37,565 nucleotides of DNA from the NCBI GenBank assembly GCA_001642005.1, contig LWCA01000237.1, positions 1 through 37,565 of the forward strand. Direction: 5' to 3'. The notes beneath the pieces are model-generated. The model was not told where the DNA came from, made no database searches, and worked only from the letters and a program-made list of their open reading frames with translations. Shown here piece by piece: positions 23,101-33,154 of the stretch. Each line of letters begins with the position of its first letter. The first letter of the stretch is position 1. Position numbers and translations under genes: made by a program. Source of the DNA: Intoshia linei (Eukaryota > Orthonectida > Rhopaluridae).

Positions 23101-26100
23101 AAATCGAGTATTTTTAGACACATTTTCGTATGTTACAGGCTGAAAATATACCGACAATACTGACCGATAACCGACAATACTATTTTCGCATCTTTTCGTC
23201 ATGCTTCGACGTGTAAAACCGGTGGTAACCATGTAAAATAGTTTGAACTGATGTTTATTCGTTCCTAATTTTGTTCAGAATTTTGTAAAACTTTGATTAA
23301 AGCCTGCGGATCAAGCAGGTCATTTTAGTTGATTTTAAAAACGACATAGTGAATATATTGCTTAAGAGCACGAATTTTCACTACGCGCAATTAAAATTCA
23401 GATGTGTGTGGCACCCTAACGTCCACATTTCGATTTTACGGTTATTTTGGATAGATTATTAATCCATTTTTTTATAGTGCGATGATCACGCTTTAAACAC
23501 TTGGAAATTTGAAGAGTTGTCTTCCCTCTTGCTAATAAAGCCGTTATTTGGCTTTTTTCGTCCATTTTTAAATCGTTTTTTTGTCCCATTATAAATTTGC
23601 TTAATAATTTGACACACTAAATTATGCAAGAAAACGATAATAAGTAGATAAAAAGTTTTTTTGCATATTAACTATTTATTTTTTAATGAATAATATTAGC
23701 ATCTGTTACAAGTCACCGAATTACAAAAAAAATAAATATTTTGGCTGATCTTGAGTGTATTACATAGCTTTATATGATTTTCCTAAAAATTTGACACAGT
23801 GTGTATATGATTGCCCATTAAGCAACCATTTATTTTGAAAACTTCAAATTTTCAGTGAAATTTTAAATTAAATTAAAATCGAATGTATCAATAAATAATC
23901 GGAATTCGATTATTCACAAATAGATGTGTACATTTTTCTAGAATGTGTATTTCACATTCACGTTAACACTAATTTTTATTAGAAGAGTATACTCATCCTT
24001 AGATTCCACCATTTCTGTAATATTCTTGATATATTGAAAATGAAATGCCATATCTGTTGCCAACACCAATGTTATTGTTAATGATCGAAATTTTCTAATA
24101 TTGTATTAAACGAAATTCATGTTACGTAATATTTATATAAAAATATACAGATAAATCTGTAGTACTTATAATTACATTTATTACAATAGACCAGGGGTGC
24201 ACAACCTGTGTCCTTACGGCCGCAGGTTGCTGTGGGTAATCCGTGTCATCATAATGAAATATATCATTTTACTTCAAGTTCAAGGGAAATATTTTTATCA
24301 AAATGTTACATTTTTGACTTTACCCACTTTCTAAAAATGGACTTAAACTTTCTCAATGTCAAATTAATTTTTGTGTGGTCGAAGTATCAATGAGTAAAGT
24401 AGCTTTGCGGCTGAATTGATGGAAAGGTTGTGTACCCCTGTAATAGACCAAGTGATTCCACCAGTTTTTTTGAGGTTTTATTCAAACGGATTGTTTAAAC
24501 TGTAAATAAAATAGAAAATATTTCCACAGTTTCACTATAACATTCAACACCAAAAACATTAATGTTTCAACTCCAGTAAATGCACCTCCATCAAGAGTGA
24601 TGTATTTTTAAATTCAACTAATATTAAATTACCTATACTGCTCATCAGTCATATTGGAAAGAATATTACAATCTTTGTCCTGCAAAATTTTAAATGCGCT
24701 AGCAATATGATGATTTTCCAATACGGATACATCATTGTACAATATAGCTAAGTCGGATCTATAGATTAAAATTAATATATGGAGTAAAAAAAGAAACACC
24801 ATGAAGGATACACAACTGTAACCGGAGGTAACCAGATAACGTAATTACCCACTATAATACACTATCCGATATTTTATTGATACTGTCATTATTAACGCAC
24901 CCTTGAATACATTATAAGTTAAAATATATGTCATCAAATACAAAATACAAATTTTAAAAAATTGAAAATACAATTTGTTGTGAACATTAAGTACATCTAT
25001 ATACGAGTACGGTAACCCAATTAAGAAATTATCTTAAATACTGATAAAATTGTATTATTTAACCGTGTTGAAACATGGAAAGCATTATTTGTTCCTGTGT
25101 GTTCATGATCATGTATAATTGCAGAAAAAATCAATGCAAAAATGTCAATTGATGAAAGATGAATCTAAATTATAATAGAATGTTATTGATTTTAAATAAA
25201 ATACAGAATAATTTGAATAGTAAGTAATAATGCTGTACACAGTTTGTGTCACATCAGATGCATGAATACTGTTGTGATAAGGGTTATTATGTTTTGAGTA
25301 ACCTTCTTGTATTTTATTTATAAAGTTATCAAATACAATGAGAGGAATCTATATTTTATTTTAGAGCATAAATAAACATAATTAAAATAATAAAACATCA
25401 ACGTATGATACGTTACGTACCCATTAAGTTTTTGCTTGAAAAAATTAAGAAAATATGAAAATAAACTTAAATTTAGCTATTTTGTATTAATTACTAAATT
25501 GTTGATCAAAATGTCGTTACTGACTTTTTTCAAAAACGGTGTTTTAAATAGTGGTCTATATTGAAAAATACAGCCACCTACCTACTCTGTATTTCAAACT
25601 CTCTAAATTTTAAAACGATTTGACACCCTAATGGACATTAACAAAAGAAATTGTGGACTGTAATGTTACTACAGTAATATATTGTAAAGTTCTTATAACC
25701 AGAACTGTATATTACATTATCGCTGTATAGCATTATTTATTTTACAGATTATTATACACAATTTACATTACTTTAATACTCTCTATCAAAACATTACATG
25801 GACCATGGCTCATTTTTTTATTCATTAAGGCAGTAAAATATTCCAAAATCTACCATAATAGACGCCAAACGTATAAATTATGAATACCTTAAATATGTTG
25901 AAAATATCGAAAGTGCTTAACAGATAGCCACTTATAAATCTTAGGGTATTGCCATTACACATAGAATCCAATTCAAATATGTCGTAATTCCAAAGGTGTG
26001 AATTCTAAAATTAATACATTTATTTCTTCAGAAGATATATTTAGGTTTCGTAAAGGGTTTTTAGTTCCAAAATCTGAAAAGGACTTAAACGGCGAAGGTG

Positions 26101-26204
26101 TCTACCAAGCTAGAGGTCTACATTTTATAATTATTAGTAAATAAATGTACAGCAAGTGTTATACTATAATTATTACTATTAATATAATAATCGTTATAAA
26201 TCAT
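20187..26204 (-). CDS. PDE1-like cyclic nucleotide phosphodiesterase
   Basis: Exons (5' to 3'): 26151-26204, 26018-26101, 25888-26004, 25205-25348, 25064-25164, 24633-24758, 23993-24094, 20915-20965, 20804-20873, 20511-20592, 20187-20404; about 382 residues. The enzyme family hydrolyses cAMP/cGMP. The class I catalytic core is complete: NPYHNSIHASDVTQT, the metal motif HDHEHTGTNN, SDLAILYND, ENHH, VLATDM, ALSMILHAADIS, NPAKIWKYHSKW, EFFNQGEKE and the purine-binding SQIGF. PAKxWxxHxxW and HAADIS favour PDE1 over PDE4/7/8. The N-terminus is short (under 60 residues before the WNYDIF segment), so the calmodulin-binding region of PDE1 is missing or on unseen exons; the ATG at 26204 is tentative. 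The frame changes at 26005-26017: a 13-nt GT-AG unit or a frameshift is needed. Introns are 40-60 nt or up to 3,027 nt where transposons sit. Confidence 0.88.
20675..20803 (-). other. Open in-frame extension into a PDE1 intron
   Basis: Exon 20804-20873 ends on a complete codon (CAG). Reading on past its GTAAAA donor stays open for 42 more codons to TAA at 20675-20677. The translated tail ends in an acidic run (GDIESIEDTEEEL). If the 211-nt intron were retained, the product would lose the SQIGF purine-binding segment and the catalytic C-terminus. It could equally be chance. Confidence 0.35.
21832..23803 (-). mobile_element. Tc1/mariner element, inactive, inside a PDE1 intron
   Basis: The 1,972-bp element is flanked by TA on both sides (21830-21831 and 23804-23805). 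Its ends are inverted: left CACACTGTGTCAATTTATTA and, reverse complemented, right CACACTGTGTCAAATTTTTA. The left side carries the terminal motif three times, at 21832-21890, 22057-22113 and 22244-22267, so the left end has been duplicated or nested. The element lies wholly in the 3,027-nt PDE1 intron 20966-23992, antisense-neutral to splicing because both flanking PDE1 exons join in phase. The transposase it carries runs on the minus strand and is broken. Confidence 0.9.
22508..23589 (-). pseudogene. Broken Tc1/mariner transposase
   Basis: The N-terminal frame starts at 23589 (MGQKNDLKMDEKSQI, then a helix-turn-helix with LKRDHRTIKKW) and stops at TAG 23416-23418. A second frame, 22891-23232, carries the first catalytic aspartate in LFTDECRARLDGPDGW. 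A third frame, 22508-22720, carries IFMHENVPSHA and WPPNSPDLNPIENYW. At the position of the second catalytic Asp (normally D-N-x-P-S/K-H) there is Glu, and 37 residues separate it from the last catalytic Glu, so the layout resembles DD37E Tc1/mariner types. At least two frame breaks and the lost Asp make it non-functional. Confidence 0.85.
24192..24440. mobile_element. hAT-like MITE in a PDE1 intron
   Basis: The 249-bp element starts CAGGGGTGCACAACCT and ends AGGTTGTGTACCCCTG, which are near-perfect inverted repeats typical of hAT (Charlie-like) elements. The flanking 8-mers caatagac (24184-24191) and taatagac (24441-24448) agree at 7 of 8 positions. It sits in the 538-nt PDE1 intron 24095-24632, accounting for nearly half of its length. 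It has no transposase. Confidence 0.85.
25670..25727. repeat. Imperfect hairpin in a PDE1 intron
   Basis: In the 539-nt intron 25349-25887, the segment TACAGTAATATATTGTAAAG TTCT is followed after a 7-nt loop by AGAAC and then by an imperfect complement ending CGCTGTATAG. The inner stem is GTTCT/AGAAC, and the outer TACA/TGTA and TGTAA/TTACA blocks also pair, with bulges. The size (about 58 nt) is near that of a microRNA precursor, but the pairing is imperfect and unproven. Confidence 0.3.
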
Positions 26205-26293
26205 ACTTGTAGTAGATTAATATTATTAATAAAGTTGATGACTTTTAGTTTCGTTATTGTAGTTTCTATTTAAATTTGTATTCAAAATATTTT

Positions 26294-27434
26294 GAAAATG
26301 AGAATTTGAAATTTAAAAATTGCGAAGGACGAAATTTTATAGATTTTCACCCATATTTCTTTATTGGGAATGTGTAGACGTTCACTGCACATTTTTTTTG
26401 AAATGGTAGGATCAATATTTTTATTTTAATCGAAATATTTGAAAAATATTGGTTGATAATATATTAAAAAGTTTTTTTATCGGGAATGTGTAGATTTCTC
26501 GGGTTGAACTTTTCTATTTATATCAACTGGAATAAGCTCTATCAGAATAATATTTTAGTTTAATGTTTTTTAGTTTTTTTTAATGAAATTAAATATCAGA
26601 CTAATTAAAGAATGTTCTCAACAATATATAACCATGCTGATGTCATAAACTACCTATAAAAGAATACATTTTAATACAGTCTTGTTTGCGATATTAAAAA
26701 TATTGACGACATAAGTCTTAGGCACCTTGATAATTTTAACAGTGATAATTATTTTAAAATACAAAAATTATATGGTTTTTGATAGAGTTAAGAAATGATC
26801 GACACAAAATATTGTTGATCACGAAACTTTTCGTGTTAATCAGCTGGTTATTGTTTTTTATTTAAACGAAGACACATGTTAATATATAATATACCAATAT
26901 AAACCCTTTTGAAACTAAGGTTGTTTTAAATGTAATCCTTTATTAAATTTAAATTTGTCAAAATCTAAAACCCCTATTACAGCGGTTGTCAACATACTTT
27001 ACAGTTCGTACCCCTAAACTAAAAAATAATAATTTCGTAGTACGTACTAGGGAATGATATCCGATTAATCGAAAACCCAGTTAATCGCTTAGAATAATCG
27101 GATTTTCAAAAATTTATATATGAATACTAAAATGCTTTTTTGACCGTGAAGTCATCACTTATTCGGATTTAAATTTTTGCGTGTGTTAACAGGATACAAT
27201 TGTACCACCTGAAAATTTTTTTAAATTCTAGGGCTGTTTTCATTAAAAAAAGAAAGGTAATTTGTGGTTTTGGCCCTGAAGATATAATTTTTTTAAATTT
27301 AAAATTATGATAATGTTTATGATTTTAAAATCCGTATCAGCGTATATATCTTTTTAAATTCTGCAACTCATTTGATTTTCAAAAAGAAGGATAATTTGGG
27401 TTTTTGACCCGTAAGGTGTGAGTTTGGGAGGTTG
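26294..27434. repeat. Degenerate ~130-bp repeat block, inverted copy 2
   Basis: This is the reverse complement of the block at 16964-17635: for example TTTTTTGACCGTGAAGTCAT near 27137 mirrors ATGATTTCACGGTCAAAAAA near 17244. Relative to copy 1 it lacks a 26-nt stretch near its start and carries an unrelated insert of about 516 bp (about 26591-27106), which includes a hAT-like end, CAGCGGTTGTCAAC, at 26986. It ends at GGGAGGTTG, where it joins the truncated Tc1 transposase. Confidence 0.7.
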
Positions 27435-27974
27435 TTTTATGCTTCTACTTGTGTACCTTGACAAAAACGTTGTTTTTTTGGGTTTTCGTACATATACTCT
27501 CGTTTTTGAAAACAATTCAAATCTACTTTCATCAGTAAATGCTACATTCTGCCATTGGTTCGTCCATGCCACTTTTGCTTTACACCATTTTAAACGCTTT
27601 GATCTGTGTATTTTTTTCAGAAACGGTTTTTGACTTGTAATTCTTCCATATAATCCAAATCTATATAATACACGTTGCACCGTCCTCAAACTTGGATTTT
27701 TGAAATTATTTGAGTGGTGTTTGACCTCCAAAGCTGTCCACAATGGGTTTTTAATTGATTCCCTTTTTATAATAGCCTCTTCCCTAAATGTTAGCATGCG
27801 TTTTCTACCTGATCGTGGCAAGTCAGCTATGCCTAACCTCTTTTTATATTTTTTAATTATATTTTGAACCGCACATCGGGACATTATTAAGGTTTTACTT
27901 ATAAAAACCTGACTTTTTCCTACCTTGAATAAGGACACAACATTGCATCTTTTTTCGTCACTTATGCGCGTCAT
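27435..27974 (-). pseudogene. Truncated Tc1-type transposase, second family
   Basis: The frame starts MTRISDEKRCNVVSLFKVGK at 27974. It contains two helix-turn-helix segments (around SQVFISKTLIMSRCAVQNI and RTVQRVLYRFGLYGR) and the first catalytic aspartate in NVAFTDESRFELF. It is cut shortly after YVRKP, near 27434, where the 130-bp repeat block begins, so the second catalytic Asp and the Glu are missing. It is clearly different in sequence from the transposase at 22508-23589. No terminal inverted repeats were identified for it. The residual copy lies between the 5' end of the PDE1-like gene and the small coiled-coil gene. Confidence 0.85.
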
Positions 27975-28191
27975 TTACTAAAAAAATAATAATATTTCAT
28001 TTATAGATCATTACATTTTAGTTTTTATTGAAATTTAATTTAGTTTAATTGAAATTATGAAGGTTCTTAAGACTTATGTTGCTCGGAATTTTACAATTTT
28101 TTACTTTTACAATTTAGTTTTTACTTTTTTAGGGTTGTTAAATATTTGTTCTTGATCATACACTAAATATGATTTAAGAAAATGTCTTAAA

Positions 28192-28608
28192 TCATGAACC
28201 AGGAGTGTTTAAATTAATTACAATGGGTTGCCTAAGAATTATGTCGCGCACTATACATTCCTGAAACAATAAAAGTAACAATTTGATTTTGACTTGAATT
28301 TGAAAAACAATAATTACATTCAAATGCTTAAGAATAACATTAACATGTTTTTCATTGAGGTTTTTTAGTTTTTTATCAACTGAACCGATATTTGAAACGA
28401 GATTACTGTATTCTACATCAAAATTTTCACACAATTTAAGACAGATTTGAATTTTAGTTTGGTGTACTTGCATCACGTCTAAACAACTGTTTATCTGTTT
28501 GTGGATTATTATACACCTAAATTAATATCATTCTATAATCACTATAATTTTCTACTTTTCTTGTTCATAATTGTATTTTGTGTTATCTTCCGTATTTGAA
28601 TCGCTCAT
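28192..28608 (-). CDS. Small coiled-coil protein, unrecognised
   Basis: Three exons (28556-28608, 28318-28516, 28192-28260) join in phase across introns of 39 and 57 nt to give 106 residues. The protein starts MSDSNTEDNTKYNYEQEK, then has a helical, heptad-rich middle (DKKLKNLNEKHVNVILKHLN) and ends in ECIVRDIILRQPIVINLNTP-GS. Matching phases, canonical splice sites and the conserved-looking C-terminus support a real gene. Size and coiled-coil character are like those of BLOC-1/BORC or Mediator small subunits, but I do not recognise it as any specific one. No signal peptide or membrane span is visible. Confidence 0.6.
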
Positions 28609-28863
28609 ATTTATATTTTGAAATTGTAAATTAAATTTTAATTTAAAACGCAATAATGGATTTTGTATTTTGCGCCTATATTAATATATATATTATATTA
28701 TAATTTATATTCGATTTATATGTTTATACTGGTTATAATATACTTATATTAAGGTGTTAACATTTTGATTGAATTTTAGAAATTAAAAATATCCAGGGTC
28801 GTACGGCATGAGAAATGAGTTAAAACTTGTGGTATCCAAGAATAATTGAATAATAAATTGAAT

Positions 28864-30053
28864 TGAAAAAATTGACCGTAGCGAGTGGGTCAGCTCTGCT
28901 CATGTGGTTGAAAAAAAAGATGGTGATATTAGAGAATGTGTTGATATGAGAGAAGTAAATAAAAACATTGTAATTGATTTGCACCCTTTACCTTTAATTG
29001 ATGATATACTGAATAGAACTCACGGTAGTGTAATATTTTCGAAAATTGATTTAAAGCACGCGTATCATCAAATCAATTTGAACAAAAATTGCAGAGATTT
29101 AACGGCTTTCAGTACACTCATTGGTGTATTCAGGTATAAAAGAGTACCTTTTGGATTGGCTTCAGCTCCAGCGGCATTTCAGTCAATAATGGAAAAAGTA
29201 TTGAAAGGAGATAATAATGTAGCCTGTATGTTAGATGATATTTTAATTTTTGCAAAAATTAGAATCTAAATAATATTGCTAAACTAAAGCATAATAATAT
29301 TGGGTCGAGTGTTAGATAAAAATGAAGTAAAAATTGATACTGACAAAATATCTCCTGTTAAGTTTACCTACTCCAAAGAACAAATATGCAGTTAAATCTT
29401 TACTTGGAATGACAACGTATTATTCTAAATTCATAAGGAATTTAACTATATTAGGTGTTTCTTTAATTAACTTGACACATAAAAATGAGATATTTTATTG
29501 GTCTCATGAATGTCAACATGCATTTGAAACTATAAAAAATAAAATTTCTGAAGGTGCGGTTCTATCGACATTCGACCAGAACGCTGCAACAATTGTACAA
29601 GTAGATACATGTAACATTGTTATTGGAGTAGTTTTATTGCAAATCCAAAATGGTAACGAAACTACTATTGCATTTTATTTATCCAAATTATCTAAAACTG
29701 AGATGAATTATTCCACTGGCGAGAGAGAAGCGCTAGCATGTGTTTTAGCCATGCGCAAATGGCATAATTATGTATATAGATGCCATATTATTTTAAGAAC
29801 TGATCATTTACCTCTTGTTCATATAATGAAAACAGTAACGAAAGGCCATGCTGCTGCAAGAATCAAAAGGTGGTCTATTTTTCTGAGGGAGTACACCTTG
29901 GAACATATTCCGGGCAGAATGAACGAAGTTGCTGATTGTTTCTCACGTTTGCCATGTGACCAAGAAGTGGAAAGAATTGATCAGTTATCAATAATTTTCT
30001 TATGGTTTATAGAGCCACAGATCATTCCACAACTGGGGTTTCGTCATCCCAAA
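28864..30053 (+). pseudogene. Ty3-type reverse transcriptase/RNase H remnant
   Basis: The first frame, about 28864-29269, encodes the reverse transcriptase palm: RSEWVSSAHVVEKKDGDIR, then SKIDLKHAYHQI, VPFGLASAPAAFQ and the catalytic box ACMLDDILIF. About 30-40 residues of the connection are missing. A frame with LGRVLDKNEVKIDTDKI follows, and the frame 29334-30056 continues with LLGMTTYYSKFIRNL and the RNase H acidic residues (VQVDTC, GEREALA, RTDHLPL, NEVADCFSRL). Gag, protease, integrase and LTRs are absent. This is an old fragment of a Ty3-type LTR retrotransposon polyprotein. It ends 187 bp before the start of the RNF113 gene, so it may form part of that gene's upstream region. Confidence 0.9.
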
Positions 30054-30240
30054 TGATATAATATTATCATATTCTTATTCTTATTATATAAATAATTAAT
30101 TAATTATCTTAAGAATATTATATATATTCTTATTATATAGTATAATATTCCAATATAGATAGTGATTAGTCATCACAAATAAAGAATAAAATCGCAACGC
30201 AACTGTTAAAATAAATATTTTTAATTTTATTTATATTAAA
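30054..30240 (+). promoter_or_regulatory. Short AT-rich leader of the RNF113 gene
   Basis: The 187 bp between the retroelement remnant and the RNF113 ATG are nearly pure A/T in the first 90 bp, with several overlapping TTCTTATTATATA-type repeats in both orientations. A promoter must lie here or within the retroelement fragment. No specific element is recognisable. Confidence 0.35.
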
Positions 30241-31532
30241 ATGACTGAAAATAATTCAGTGTGTACTTTTAAATTTAAAAAAAAGAGAAACCAAACATCA
30301 CGAAAAACCCAGAGTAAGTATCTTATTTATTCTAGAACCATTATGTAAATAGTATATTTAGAAGCAAATAAAAGTTCTGATTCAGATTCTGAGGACGAAA
30401 TTAATATTTTTAAAAAACCAAAATCTTCTTTTATAAACCCACTAATTAAGTCGGTAAATTATAAATGTTCAATATTATTTATATTTTTTCAGTCAGGTAA
30501 CTTTGAAAAAGTCAAACAAAAACTACAAGGAATTTCATGTGATTCATTTAAAAAAGTCTCTCATTCCTTTAAATCTGACGAATCAAAGGTACTTTTAATT
30601 GTAATGATATTTAAGACTTTATAGGAAAATTCCAAAGATATATGGGTAACTGCGACTAATGATATCGAGACCGAAGTGGATAAAGATTCACAGGCTCTTT
30701 TCCAAAAATATATAGACAGTAGGGAGGTATGTAATGTTACTTTTTTAATTAATATTAAAAACTAGACACTGGGATTGGATGAAAGCGAAACTGGAATATA
30801 TAAAGGAATGAATCATTACAATAAGTTCATAAACCCTAAAGATTCTGTTCAAGCCACTGCAGCTAGTGGTAAATCTAGAGTCGGTCCAATTAGAAGTTCA
30901 GCTAATGTTAATTCTTCTGTTCGATGGGATTATGCACCTTGTATTTGTAAGGATTACAAAGAAACCGGTTTTTGCGGATTCGGAGGTTTTCTAATTTAGA
31001 ACAAAACTAATGTTTTATAGATAGTTGTATTTTTATGCATGACAGAACTGATTATAAATTTGGTTGGCAATTGGAACAAGAAACGGATCAATTAAATGTT
31101 GATGGTATTGTAAACATTTATTTAAAAATATACAATTTTTAGAGGAAGATTATGAAATAAAGGATGATGACAAAGATGAATTGCCTTTTGCTTGTTATAT
31201 TTGCAGAGAATCTTTTAAAAAGCCTGTTGTTACCAAGTAATTTAATTACTTCAAAATTAATTTTTAATTGGATTTACTATGTACAATGTTATTAATTTTG
31301 AATTTTGAGGTGCAAGCATTATTTTTGCGAAGAATGTGCTTTAAATCATTATAGAGAAAATAAACGTTGTTTTGTATGTGACAAACAAACCAATGGAGTT
31401 TTCAATCCTGCCAAACGTATATTTTGTATAATTATTTTTTTAATTATACAATTTTTAGAATTATCCGAAAAGTTAAAAAAATACCGAATTAATAATGAAA
31501 ATGAAGATGAGGACGAAGACTGTTTTGAATGA
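30241..31532 (+). CDS. RNF113A: RNF113/CWC24-type spliceosomal zinc-finger protein
   Basis: Nine exons: 30241-30313, 30362-30453, 30493-30588, 30625-30726, 30766-30985, 31021-31104, 31143-31236, 31310-31416, 31459-31532, giving 313 residues, close to the family's usual length. Introns are 35-48 nt except one of 73. The protein starts [17 protein letters not shown] and has an acidic serine-rich region. Next comes the family block [11 protein letters not shown] with [20 protein letters not shown], a CCCH finger completed across an intron by [11 protein letters not shown]3HC4 RING follows ([37 protein letters not shown]), then an acidic tail. CWC24/RNF113 joins the activated spliceosome in the nucleus and is also a RING-type ubiquitin ligase candidate. 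Start: first ATG of the frame. The gene converges tail-to-tail with minus-strand exons ending at 31573. Confidence 0.95.
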
Positions 31533-31572
31533 CAGCCTTTGAATGATTGTACATTGTAAAATTAAAATTTTA

Positions 31573-32001
31573 TTATTTTTGATATAATCCACGTAATTGT
31601 TGAGAATGTCGACCAAAAAAATATCTTTTCCTTCCCGTATATACATTGTCGTACAGATTTTTTGTTTTAGATTCAAATTTTGCATTGAATTCAGCATAAC
31701 AATTCGTTTTACTAAATTTATTTTGTATGTCGTTGAGAGACTTGTCTGATATTAAATGAGATTTTTTCTAATAATATATATATTTACAATTTATTGATAT
31801 AAATATAACTATGTTAGTTTCGTAAATTCAATCACCTCAAAACATGAGCACGTTTCGCATTTATTTAGAATTTCCGAATTTATGTTTTTTTCGAAATTTA
31901 ATGTATCAACGCCACAAGTTGAATATATTTGCGTGTGACAGGAACACGAACACCTAAAAATATTTAATCAAAAAAGACAACTCTCTAAAATAGTTAGCAC
32001 C
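31573..32001 (-). CDS. Cys-rich protein, 3' exons, unrecognised
   Basis: Three blocks splice in phase. An exon ending at 32001 (open from about 32064; FCVERFHYYINN, LFKIR) joins 31836-31953 and then 31573-31767. The middle exon is cysteine-rich: CSCSCHTQIYSTCG followed by NKCETCSCFE, so six to eight cysteines might bind metal or form disulfides. The last exon ends in a basic, conserved-looking stretch (GRKRYFFGRHSQQLRGLYQK, then TAA). Introns are 47 and 68 nt. The 5' end is not found; a possible further exon, 32208-32269 (DTLHLLSKFLREVAGLES), lies just upstream, but its joining is unclear. I do not recognise the protein. The stop is only 40 bp from the stop of the convergent RNF113 gene. Confidence 0.5.
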
Positions 32002-32374
32002 TAATCTTGAATAGTTTTTGTGTTATTAAACCTGAATTATTTATATAATAATGGAATCGCTCGACGCAAAATATTAGTAAATTAATTAAATATTAAAATT
32101 TAAATAAAAATATTTTAATCTTAAGTCGGAATTGGGCGATTTAATGTTAAAAAAATATCGATACCAAATTTTAAAATTCTAGAAATGTTTTTTTAAATAT
32201 TTAATTTTTATTTAGATTCCAATCCTGCAACCTCTCGGAGAAATTTTGATAATAAATGTAAGGTGTCAACTATAATATTTACTGTTAATAAAGAAAAATT
32301 AAAATTAATTTAGAACTTGCCAAAATACGAAATACAGATAGAAAAAAATTGTGTCCCCCATTTTTTGCAAAGGT

Positions 32375-32620
32375 TATCGGTTTCACATCCAATGATTTAT
32401 ATATGAATAATTTAAAAATTTATACGAAAATTTCTTTACGGTTGGTAAAACGAGAATTTTCCCTACACTATTGGTAAAACCGGATTAACCGGGTAAGTTG
32501 GTAAATTTTGATTTTTACATTTTGTTAGTAAAATGGTTAGATTATTGAAATTTTACTAAAAAAATATTGAATGATTCATATATGAATTATTGGATGTCAA
32601 ACCGTTAAAATGGATAATAT
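32375..32620. mobile_element. Possible MITE with ~50-bp inverted ends
   Basis: The left segment (GGTTTCACATCCAATGATTT, 32378 onward, through TATATGAATAATT) is the inverse of the right segment ATGATTCATATATGAATTAT-TGGATGTCAAACC ending near 32605. The arms extend imperfectly to about 50 bp. No target duplication is obvious. It lies between two sets of minus-strand exons and may have interrupted a gene. Confidence 0.5.
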
Positions 32621-32621
32621 A

Positions 32622-33064
32622 TTAATATATTAAAATTCCCGCGTCTCCTCTGAGTATATCAATATAATTTAGTGGAATATTTCGTTCTAGCAACGACTCT
32701 AATCTATTCTAATCCAATAATAAGAAATATTTTAAAATTATTGGGAAACGTTTGATTAATATATACCTTTTTTGAAATAAAATGATTTATTCTACAGTAT
32801 TTTATTTTATGTAACCTGTTTTCCTTGCGCCTTTGTCTAGCTTTGCGACCTTTTACAGGAAATACATGTTCTTCGCTTAAATAATCGTGAATCTGAAAAA
32901 TATTAATATAAATACGTAGTTTCAACCATTTGGATTATATGGCCCCTGTTGGTTCGATAAAAATGTCTTTTTACCTTATAGAACCTCACAAATTGGGCAA
33001 CACTGATATTGATTCCAACAAATTAATATTTAATTAATTACAATACACAAGCCGTCATATACAT
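32622..33064 (-). CDS. Short basic, possibly membrane-anchored protein
   Basis: Four pieces splice in phase: 33042-33064 (from an ATG at 33064), 32975-33002, 32767-32892 and 32622-32708, with introns of 39, 82 and 58 nt. The product is about 79 residues. It has a hydrophobic N-terminal stretch (MYMTACVFVAQFVRFYK), then YLSEEHVFPVKGRKARQRRK, a strongly basic segment, and NRLESLLERNIPLNYIDILR, ending at TAA 32622-32624 beside the MITE-like repeat. Alternatively these exons continue the gene at 33155-33823: its exon 33205-33360 ends in phase 0 and could splice to CTG at 33082. The family is not recognised. Confidence 0.4.
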
Positions 33065-33154
33065 TTGTAATATGTGAAGCAGCTCTTAAAAATGTAATTT
33101 TTGAAATACCCAGTTTATTTATCAGTAGAATTTTATTGAAATTATAGTACAGAT

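Noticed and set aside
24208-24393. 61-codon plus-strand frame
   Set aside because: It lies inside the 249-bp hAT-like MITE, which has no coding role.
31473-31697. 74-codon minus-strand frame starting MLNSMQNLN
   Set aside because: It overlaps, in another frame, the better supported last exon 31573-31767 and runs into the RNF113 coding end.
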